A program made the translations under genes and the position numbers. DNA of 40,056 bases from Actinomycetales bacterium (GTDB lineage Bacteria > Actinomycetota > Actinomycetes > Actinomycetales > Actinomycetaceae), in assembly GCA_015655375.1 (NCBI GenBank), contig JAATFD010000035.1, positions 1-40,056 on the forward strand, read 5' to 3'. Positions 34,148-40,056 of this stretch are shown here, piece after piece. The notes below the pieces were generated by a model. That model was given only the letters and a program-made list of their open reading frames with translations. It did not search any database and was not told the origin of the DNA. Positions within the stretch are counted from its first letter, which is position 1, and every line of letters starts with the position of its first letter.

Positions 34148-35234
34148 GCAGCCGGGCGATCCGCGCATTCCCGGGGGCCAACCGCCCCGGAGGCGACGGG
34201 CCGCGCGCGCCGGGCGTGGTGGTCGTCGTTCGAGGCGTCGAGGCCCCGAGGAGATCATGGCGCCCTTCGGCGCCCCTGCTCCGAGCGGCGCAGCAGAGGG
34301 CGCGGGCCGGGGGGCCGGGCACCGCGGCACCGCGCGGCAACGGTCACGCGCGAGCCTGCGGCCGCTGTGGTGGTCGATGCCGATCGTCGTGCTGGCCACC
34401 GCGGCCTCGATCCTCCTGCTCGGGCTCCACTTCTGGGCGCTGGCCGCCAATCATGCGTGGGCCCAGGGCAACCTCGATGCGGCACAGAGCGACTACGACG
34501 CTCAAGTGTCCGTGACCGCTCACGGACCCGAGCGATGGGTCGCCCGGTACAACTCCGGGACCACGATGCTGGCGCGCGGCGACATCGACGCGGGAGTCAG
34601 TCAACTGCGGCGCGCCCTGGAGACGGTGCCGAACGCCACGGAGGTATCAGAGGGCCACGTGGAGGCGTATTCCTACGAGTGCCGCGTGCGGATGAACCTG
34701 GCGTTCGGGATCGAGGCCCAGGGCGACCAGTCCGTGACTGATGACCAGTGGTCCGAGGCGGCCGACCACTATGACGAGTCCGCTTCGGTGCTTGAGCCCT
34801 GCGACACGTCGTCCGACGGCCAGTCCCAGTCGGGGCAGTCCGGCGACCAACAGTCCGGCTCCGGCTCGAGTTCGGGTGGCGACGGATCCGATCCCGGGCA
34901 GCAGGCAGGATCGGCACGCGATCGCGTGGAACAAAAGAGCCAGGATGCCCGTGACCGCGCGCAGGGCGGCGATTCCTCGGCGGAGGAGTCTGAGCAGGGC
35001 TCTGGCGGTTCAAGCGGTTCTGACGCGAGCCCGAGCCCCTCCCCGACGCCCTCGGAGTCCGAGGCGGGTCAGGCCTCGCCCTCGCCGAGCGCCACGTCGG
35101 ACCCGTTCTCGGGAGAGACGGACCAGGAACGCCAGCGTCGCGAGGAATTGGAGAAGAAGCTCGAGCGCTGGCAGAACGATCAGGATGGCGGGTCCGACCA
35201 GAACCGCTCCGGTCTGCCCGACGGGGGATGGTGA
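34137..35234 (+). CDS. TPR-type protein of the Bat operon
   Basis: This 365-residue protein begins with a basic cytoplasmic stretch (about 1-70, Arg/Gly-rich), a transmembrane helix (about 78-98), then a TPR-like helical repeat region (about 102-210, with ARYNSGTTMLARGDIDAGVS and the related later helices). The rest (about 215-330) is a low-complexity Ser/Gly/Gln/Asp/Pro linker, ending in a charged helix EELEKKLERW. The order VWA, VWA, TPR matches BatC/BatE of Bat operons. The ATG is preceded by GAGGAGA and overlaps the VWA gene. It is the last gene of the operon. Confidence 0.82.
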   Translation: MSSEQPGDPRIPGGQPPRRRRAARAGRGGRRSRRRGPEEIMAPFGAPAPSGAAEGAGRGAGHRGTARQRSRASLRPLWWSMPIVVLATAASILLLGLHFWALAANHAWAQGNLDAAQSDYDAQVSVTAHGPERWVARYNSGTTMLARGDIDAGVSQLRRALETVPNATEVSEGHVEAYSYECRVRMNLAFGIEAQGDQSVTDDQWSEAADHYDESASVLEPCDTSSDGQSQSGQSGDQQSGSGSSSGGDGSDPGQQAGSARDRVEQKSQDARDRAQGGDSSAEESEQGSGGSSGSDASPSPSPTPSESEAGQASPSPSATSDPFSGETDQERQRREELEKKLERWQNDQDGGSDQNRSGLPDGGW

Positions 35235-35380
35235 GCGTCCACTCGAACGCTGCGGCTCCGGTGGACGCCCGCCCCCGCCGAAGCAGGTCTTTCAATGCCG
35301 AGGCACGCCTACGCCTTATTGTCAGTGTCGAGATCGGCCAGTTCGGCAGGCTGGGTGCGTCGCGTGGCGTCGCGATCACT

Positions 35381-35472
35381 CCCACGGATGCTCACTGGAC
35401 TGCTTGTCATGACCGACAGTCCAGTGAGTACTCGTGGGTTTCGTGAGCACGTCCAGTGAGCAACTCGTGATC
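35381..35472. repeat. Long hairpin and dispersed-repeat copies
   Basis: The arm 35381-35402 pairs with 35417-35438 at 19 of 22 positions around a 14-base loop; the inner 12 bases (CTCACTGGACTG and CAGTCCAGTGAG) pair perfectly. The right arm is part of a repeat copy (CAGTGAGTACTCGTGGG at 35422), and a second copy (CAGTGAGCAACTCGTGA) begins 32 bases later at 35454. These words match the copies at 24-48 and 75-92. This is probably a REP-like or small-element-derived intergenic repeat; the hairpin could also terminate the Bat operon transcript. Confidence 0.55.
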
Positions 35473-35667
35473 TGGTCAACGCCTTCACTCACCCAGACGA
35501 GTCACCAAGACGAGCTCACACACCGACCAGACAGGACTCATCTCGAGTCCCACAGACGACATGCCTCGCGCTGTTGTCGGCGTCTTCACCGCTGCGTTCG
35601 TCCCAGACGTGACCAGCGCCATGCGCCCGCTGTTCGGTCCATGTTCAACCGTGGGTCAAGGACACGT

Positions 35668-35673
35668 TAGTCT
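35668..35673 (+). promoter_or_regulatory. -10 element for a candidate leaderless purD transcript
   Basis: TAGTCT is followed by exactly 6 bases and then the purD GTG at 35680. A TTCAAC word lies 18 bases upstream of the -10. No ribosome binding site is present. This is probably the main promoter of the purine operon. Confidence 0.5.
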
Positions 35674-35679
35674 GGCGTC

Positions 35680-36975
35680 GTGAAGGTCCTCCTCGTGGGC
35701 TCCGGTGGTCGTGAACACGCACTCGCCCGGGCCCTGGTCCGCACCTCCAGCTCGGTCGAGCTGTTCGTCCAATCGGGCAATCCCGGAATGGATTCGCTCG
35801 GGACACCACTCACCCTCGATCCTTCTGACCCGTCGACGCTCGCGCACATCGCTCGCGCCCACGACATCGACCTCGTCGTCGTCGGTCCGGAAGCGGCTCT
35901 CGTGGCGGGGGTTGCAGATGCGGTCACGGCGCTGGGCATCCCGTGTTTCGGCCCGACCCGCGCAGCTGCGCGGCTGGAGGCCTCAAAGAGCTTCGCCAAG
36001 GACGTCATGGCCGCCGCGGATGTCGCCACGGCGGCCTCCCGCACCTGCACCTCGATCGATGAGGTCGAGGCCGCGCTCACCGAGTTCGGTGCTCCCCATG
36101 TCGTCAAGGACGATTCGCTAGCCGCGGGCAAGGGCGTCGTTGTCACCTCCGATCGCGAGGCAGCCCTCGACCATGCCCGCCGCTGCCTGGACCGCCCGGA
36201 CGGCACGGTCGTCATCGAGGATTTCCTCGACGGCCCCGAGGTCTCCCTGTTCTGCCTGTGCGATGGCTCGAACGTCGTTCCCTTAGTTCCTGCCCAGGAC
36301 TTCAAGCGTCTGCTCGACGGCAACGAGGGGCCCAACACCGGAGGCATGGGCTCCTACACGCCCCTTCCCTGGCTGCCTGAGGGCCTCGTCGACGACGTCG
36401 TGGACGCGGTGGCCCGCCCGACGGTGGCCGAGATGGCTCGCCGCGGAACGCCGTTCGTGGGCCTGCTCTACTGCGGGCTTGCCCTGACGCGTCGCGGCGT
36501 CCGCGTCGTCGAATTCAACGTGCGTTTCGGCGATCCCGAGACCCAGGTCGTCCTCGAACGCCTCGACTCCTCACTGGCGGACCTGCTGATGGCGGCCGCC
36601 ACCGGTACTCTCGCTGATCTGCCGGCCCCGCGGTGGTCGTCCGATGCCGTGGTCACCGTCGTCATGGCCTCGCCGGGTTACCCCGACCATCCGGAGACGG
36701 GCCGCCCGATCTCCGGCCTCGGCGCCGCGGAGGCCCTGCCCGACGTCCACGTCCTTCACGCGGGGACCCGCGCGACGCTTTCCCGTCCCGAGGGCGGTGA
36801 GGCGCCGACGGAGAGAATCGTCACCGCGGGCGGTCGCGTCCTCGACGTCGTCGGGCGTGGACCCGACCTGGATGTGGCCCGCGCCGCCGCGTATCGGGGG
36901 GTCCGGGAGATCTCCTTCGAGGGCGCCCAGTACCGGACCGACATCGCCACCTGGGATCTTCACCCACAGGACTGA
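35680..36975 (+). CDS. PurD phosphoribosylamine-glycine ligase
   Basis: This 431-residue cytoplasmic ATP-grasp enzyme makes glycinamide ribonucleotide from phosphoribosylamine, glycine and ATP. It begins with KVLLVGSGGREHALA, the PurD N-terminal signature. The ATP-grasp region includes VVKDDSLAAGKGVVV and the conserved GPNTGGMGSYTP and EFNVRFGDPETQVVL. Length is normal. The GTG start fits the KVLLVG opening and lies 6 bases after the -10. It begins the purD-purC-purS-purQ-purL series, with 31 bases to purC. Confidence 0.97.
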   Translation: MKVLLVGSGGREHALARALVRTSSSVELFVQSGNPGMDSLGTPLTLDPSDPSTLAHIARAHDIDLVVVGPEAALVAGVADAVTALGIPCFGPTRAAARLEASKSFAKDVMAAADVATAASRTCTSIDEVEAALTEFGAPHVVKDDSLAAGKGVVVTSDREAALDHARRCLDRPDGTVVIEDFLDGPEVSLFCLCDGSNVVPLVPAQDFKRLLDGNEGPNTGGMGSYTPLPWLPEGLVDDVVDAVARPTVAEMARRGTPFVGLLYCGLALTRRGVRVVEFNVRFGDPETQVVLERLDSSLADLLMAAATGTLADLPAPRWSSDAVVTVVMASPGYPDHPETGRPISGLGAAEALPDVHVLHAGTRATLSRPEGGEAPTERIVTAGGRVLDVVGRGPDLDVARAAAYRGVREISFEGAQYRTDIATWDLHPQD

Positions 36976-37006
36976 GCCAGGGATGCACACCCCGGAGAGG
37001 ATCGAC

Positions 37007-37900
37007 ATGACCGACACGATCGAACTTGAGGGGTGGGTGCATCTTGCCTCCGGCAAGGTCCGCGACATCTACGCTCCTGCCGATGCCGGTGATCACCCGG
37101 ACCGCCTGTTGATGGTTACCTCGGATCGGATCAGCGCCTACGACCACATCCTTCCGAGCCTCATCCCCGACAAGGGCAAGGTCCTCAACCAGCTCGCCCT
37201 GTGGTGGATGGGGCAGATGACGGACGTCATCGACACCCATGTCCTCTCCACCGACGTGCCCTCGCAGGTCGCAGGCCGCGCCGTGATCTGCGAGGCCTTG
37301 GAGATGATTCCCGTCGAATGCGTCGTGCGCGGGTACCTGACGGGCTCCGGCCTCGTCGAGCACCGCGAGGGCGGGACCGTCTGCGGGCTTCCGCTTGCCG
37401 ACGGATTGAGCGAGGGCTCGAAGCTTGCCGAGCCGATCTTCACGCCTGCTGCGAAGGCCGAGCTGGGCAGTCACGACGAGAACGTCTCCTTCGAGCGGGT
37501 GGTGACGATCGTCGGCCAGGATCACGCCGAGGCGCTGCGCGCGACCTCGATCGCGATCTACGACCGGGCAGCGAGGATCGCGGCAGAGCGCGGCGTTCTC
37601 ATCGCCGACACGAAGTTCGAGTTCGGCCTGCGTCCGGTCACCGGCGAACTGGTCCTCGGCGACGAGATCCTCACCCCCGACTCCTCGCGCTTCTGGCCCG
37701 CCGACGAATGGACGCCGGGCCGGGCCACTCCGAGTTTCGACAAACAGTACGTGCGCGACTGGCTGACCTCGCCCGCCTCGGGATGGGATCGCTTCGGCGA
37801 GGCCGAACCACCGATGCTGCCCGCCGAGGTCGTTGCCGCGACGCGCGAGCGCTACATCGAAGCCTTCCGCCGCCTGACCGGCGCGGATCCCGTTCTGTGA
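37007..37900 (+). CDS. PurC SAICAR synthetase
   Basis: This 297-residue enzyme joins aspartate to CAIR in the purine pathway. Recognisable PurC sequence includes SGKVRDIY, then [34 protein letters not shown], and [10 protein letters not shown] with the conserved D-T-K-F-E-F. The ATG at 37007 follows GGAGAGG with 6 bases spacing; an upstream in-frame ATG at 36983 is less likely. It is longer than the ~240-residue Gram-negative form but matches the actinobacterial type. purS follows after 35 bases. Confidence 0.97.
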   Translation: MTDTIELEGWVHLASGKVRDIYAPADAGDHPDRLLMVTSDRISAYDHILPSLIPDKGKVLNQLALWWMGQMTDVIDTHVLSTDVPSQVAGRAVICEALEMIPVECVVRGYLTGSGLVEHREGGTVCGLPLADGLSEGSKLAEPIFTPAAKAELGSHDENVSFERVVTIVGQDHAEALRATSIAIYDRAARIAAERGVLIADTKFEFGLRPVTGELVLGDEILTPDSSRFWPADEWTPGRATPSFDKQYVRDWLTSPASGWDRFGEAEPPMLPAEVVAATRERYIEAFRRLTGADPVL

Positions 37901-37935
37901 CCGGCCAGGGCCGGGCACCAACCAAGGAGGACACC

Positions 37936-38250
37936 GTGGGTCGAATCATCGTCGAAGTGATGCCGAAGCCGGAGATCCTGGATCCGCAGGGCAAGGCGGT
38001 CGGGTCGGCATTGCCCAGACTCGGGATCACGGACTTCACTGCTGTACGCCAGGGCAAGTGCTTCCACCTGAGCGTGGAGGGACCCGTCACCGAGGAACAC
38101 CTGACGGAGGCCCGTCGCGCGGCCGTTGAGGTCCTGTCCAACCCGATCATCGAGGACGTCGTCCGCGTCGAGGAGATCTCCGCCCAGGAGGACGGATCCG
38201 TCCGCACGGACGTCTTGGCATCCGGCGAGGCCAAGGAGGCTGCGCTGTGA
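37936..38250 (+). CDS. PurS subunit of FGAM synthase
   Basis: This 104-residue protein is the small subunit that bridges PurQ and PurL in the FGAM synthase complex. Its sequence opens [20 protein letters not shown], then LPRLGITDF with [13 protein letters not shown], all PurS-typical. A Ser/Asp-containing C-terminal extension of about 15 residues is present. The GTG at 37936 has an AAGGAGG ribosome binding site. Its stop overlaps the purQ start (GTGA), giving translational coupling. Confidence 0.93.
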   Translation: MGRIIVEVMPKPEILDPQGKAVGSALPRLGITDFTAVRQGKCFHLSVEGPVTEEHLTEARRAAVEVLSNPIIEDVVRVEEISAQEDGSVRTDVLASGEAKEAAL

Positions 38251-38957
38251 CGCGCATCGGCGTCGTCACCTTCCCGGGGACCCTCGACGATCGCGATGCG
38301 GCCCGCGCCGTGCACGCGGTCGGTGCGGAACCCGTGTCCCTGTGGCACAAGGACGATGACCTCCATGGGGTCGATGCGGTCGTCCTGCCCGGAGGATTCT
38401 CCTACGGGGATTACCTGCGCTGCGGGGCGATCGCCGCGGTCGCGCCGATCATGGGGGCCGTCGTCGAGGGCGCGCAGCGAGGCCTTCCGGTCCTGGGGAT
38501 CTGCAACGGCTTCCAGGTCCTGTGCGAGTCCCATCTGCTCGAGGGCGCCCTCGTGCGCAATTCTGGACAGACCTTCATCTGCCGGGACCAGGTTCTGCGG
38601 GTCGACAACGCTCACACCGCCTGGAGTCGCGCGCTTGAGGACGGTGCGGAAATCACGATCCCCCTCAAGCATGGGGAGGGCTCGTTCCAGGCGGATCCCG
38701 CAACGGTTGAGCGCCTCGAGGGCGAGGCCCGCGTGGTGTTCCGCTACGTCGGAGGCAACCCCAACGGATCCGTTCACGACATTGCGGGGATCACGAACGC
38801 GACGGGCACCGTCGTCGGGCTGATGCCCCACCCGGAGCACGCGGTCGAGGCCGGTTTCGGCCCGCTTGGTCGTACAGATTCGGGAACATACCTCGCCCAC
38901 GGAGGCACCGACGGCCTCGCGATTTTCGCCTCGGTTCTCACCCAACTCGTCGGCTGA
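38247..38957 (+). CDS. PurQ glutaminase subunit of FGAM synthase
   Basis: This 236-residue class I glutamine amidotransferase releases ammonia for PurL. The nucleophile is C86 in GICNGFQ, and the catalytic histidine/glutamate pair is in [10 protein letters not shown]. The opening [18 protein letters not shown] and the [13 protein letters not shown] region are PurQ signatures. GTG start, overlapping purS. The gap to purL is 280 bases, unusually long for this operon, and holds palindromes and DnaA-box-like words. Confidence 0.95.
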   Translation: MTRIGVVTFPGTLDDRDAARAVHAVGAEPVSLWHKDDDLHGVDAVVLPGGFSYGDYLRCGAIAAVAPIMGAVVEGAQRGLPVLGICNGFQVLCESHLLEGALVRNSGQTFICRDQVLRVDNAHTAWSRALEDGAEITIPLKHGEGSFQADPATVERLEGEARVVFRYVGGNPNGSVHDIAGITNATGTVVGLMPHPEHAVEAGFGPLGRTDSGTYLAHGGTDGLAIFASVLTQLVG

Positions 38958-38974
38958 CGGATGTGCGGCGGATT

Positions 38975-38992
38975 TGATCATCCCGATGATCA
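38975..38992. repeat. Perfect short palindrome between purQ and purL
   Basis: TGATCATC and GATGATCA are perfect inverted copies around CC, starting 18 bases after the purQ stop. It could be an operator for a dimeric regulator or a small transcript structure; nothing more can be said. Confidence 0.4.
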
Positions 38993-39037
38993 TTTCGAGG
39001 CTGTGGTCGACGGAGGTCTCGACCGTCGTCCACCGGT

Positions 39038-39103
39038 TTCTCCACAGGTGTGGAGCGAGATTGCGTTGCCGTCCACAGCCCTGTGGATGGAATCTGTGGA
39101 CGA
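39038..39103. other. Cluster of DnaA-box-like words before purL
   Basis: Within 66 bases there are TTCTCCACA (39038-39046) and CCGTCCACA (39069-39077) on the plus strand and, on the minus strand, CCATCCACA (39082-39090) and TCGTCCACA (39095-39103). Against TTGTCCACA these match at 7 or 8 of 9 positions. Two pairs form palindromes: CTCCACA/TGTGGAG and CCACAG-CC-CTGTGG. A weaker minus-strand word is at about 39002. Function is not known; a DnaA-binding or titration site is one possibility. Confidence 0.35.
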
Positions 39104-39237
39104 CTCGGATCCCGACTCCGATCATCTCGCCGCGAGAATCGCTCAATTGAACATGACCGATCACTGCGCCGATCGCGCCAGCCCCGTCGCGACACCTCCC
39201 CGTCCCCCTCTCCCGATCCTTTCCCCTGGAGCACGCC

Positions 39238-40056
39238 ATGACCGTTGAGGAACCCTCCACCACCTCCCAAAACGCCCCCGACACCGTCGAGGACGCCGCT
39301 TCGAGCCCCGACCGGGACATGCCCTGGGCCGAGCTCGGGCTCAAGCCCGACGAGTACAAGCGGATCCGCTCGATCCTCGGGCGCCGCCCCACCGACGCCG
39401 AACTCGCCATGTACTCCGTCATGTGGTCCGAGCACTGCTCCTACAAGTCCTCCAAGAAGCATCTGGCCGCCCAATTCGGTGCGCGGATGACCGACAAGAT
39501 GCGCTCGCACCTGCTGGTCGGCATGGGCCAGAACGCCGGAGTCGTCGACGTCGGCAACGGCTGGGCCGTCACCTTCAAGGTTGAGTCCCACAACCACCCG
39601 AGCTTCGTCGAGCCCTACCAGGGTGCGGCCACGGGTGTGGGCGGGATCGTCCGCGACATCATCGCGATGGGTGCCCGTCCGGTCGCCGTCATGGACCAGC
39701 TGCGCTTCGGCGCCCTCGACCACCCCGACACCCCCCGCGTCGTCCACGGCGTCGTCGCCGGTGTCGGCGGTTATGGGAACTGCCTGGGGCTGCCCAACAT
39801 TGGCGGGGAGACGGAATTCGATCCGTCCTATCAGGGAAATCCGCTGGTCAACGCCCTGTGCGTGGGGACCCTGCGTCACGAGGACATCCATCTCGCCAAT
39901 GCGACCGGCGAGGGCAATCTGGTTGTTCTCTTCGGGGCACGCACGGGCGGAGATGGCATCGGCGGCGCGTCGATCCTCGCCTCGGAGACCTTCGAGGACG
40001 GCATGCCCGCCAAGCGTCCGTCGGTCCAGGTCGGCGACCCCTTCATGGAGAAGGTC
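39238..40056 (+). CDS. PurL FGAM synthase large subunit (partial)
   Basis: This gene begins at the ATG at 39238 and runs off the right end of the window; 273 codons are present. The reading frame stays open to the last base. The enzyme makes FGAM using ammonia from PurQ. The N-terminal sequence includes [20 protein letters not shown] with the catalytic histidine H66, and later [20 protein letters not shown] and [18 protein letters not shown]. It is the small PurL type (about 750-780 residues), which needs separate PurS and PurQ, as found upstream. A weak CTGGAG precedes the start. Confidence 0.96.
   Translation, partial: MTVEEPSTTSQNAPDTVEDAASSPDRDMPWAELGLKPDEYKRIRSILGRRPTDAELAMYSVMWSEHCSYKSSKKHLAAQFGARMTDKMRSHLLVGMGQNAGVVDVGNGWAVTFKVESHNHPSFVEPYQGAATGVGGIVRDIIAMGARPVAVMDQLRFGALDHPDTPRVVHGVVAGVGGYGNCLGLPNIGGETEFDPSYQGNPLVNALCVGTLRHEDIHLANATGEGNLVVLFGARTGGDGIGGASILASETFEDGMPAKRPSVQVGDPFMEKV

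Larger units (their letters stand above)
35235..35679. other. Gene-free region before the purine operon
   Basis: No gene is supported here. The region contains an imperfect long hairpin (35381-35438), repeat copies (35422-35470) and, at its end, the promoter of purD. The sequence between 35471 and 35640 has no clear structure and carries no convincing frame. Confidence 0.6.

Noticed and set aside
32975-34450. Long antisense frame opposite the second VWA gene
   Set aside because: Shadow of the VWA and TPR genes; composition is Arg/Pro/Gly-rich and not protein-like.
37671-39422. 583-codon open frame opposite purC, purS and purQ
   Set aside because: Antisense shadow spanning several certain genes and the purQ-purL gap.

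Overview
The window is high-GC DNA with dense, mostly operonic genes, frequent ATGA/GTGA start-stop overlaps, many GTG starts and several candidate leaderless starts. The gene content (small-type PurL with separate PurS and PurQ, GTP-dependent PEP carboxykinase, ppk1 next to a Nudix/phosphoglycerate-mutase-type MutT1 protein, an LppM-type lipoprotein, a septum-formation-type lipoprotein, and a two-copy Asp23 locus) points to an actinobacterium. I infer an Actinomycetales (Actinomyces/Schaalia-like) chromosome. The genus is a guess from gene content, not a measurement.

Layout. Positions 1-1586 hold a repeat-bearing, gene-poor end and a decayed Bcr/CflA-type efflux pump. 1881-4859 is a methionine-type ABC importer operon (metQ, metN, metI). 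5097-7315 is a five-gene Asp23/Gls24 envelope-stress locus (Asp23, 50-aa DUF2273-like protein, second Asp23, DUF6286-like protein, AmaP-like protein). A tRNA-Lys(UUU) and a conserved hypothetical gene follow. 8566-19716 is a phosphate region: polyphosphate kinase, MutT1-like Nudix/histidine phosphatase, pstSCAB behind a clear PHO box, then on the opposite strand a low-affinity Pit transporter with its DUF47 partner and a small lipoprotein. A divergent HxlR regulator/NAD(P)-binding reductase pair sits between ppk1 and the mutT1-like gene.

19951-26145 carries single genes: pckG with two strong hairpins behind it, a deoxynucleoside kinase, two convergent DoxX-family genes, an LppM-type lipoprotein, and a membrane-anchored class-A beta-lactamase-fold serine hydrolase. 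26430-35234 is a MoxR/Bat-type operon (MoxR ATPase, DUF58, small membrane protein, two VWA proteins, TPR protein). It is split in the middle by an oppositely oriented GH3 beta-glucosidase plus TetR regulator. 35235-35679 is gene-free and holds a long hairpin and copies of the same short repeat seen at the left edge. 35680-40056 is a de novo purine operon (purD, purC, purS, purQ, start of purL), with a purQ-purL gap full of DnaA-box-like and palindromic sequence.

Most functions are ordinary housekeeping or accessory functions. The parts that most deserve a second look are the interrupted Bat operon, the two-copy Asp23 locus, the dispersed repeat, the DnaA-box-like cluster before purL, and the recurring -10/6-nt/start-codon pattern. 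No CRISPR array, transposase, integrase or phage gene was seen.
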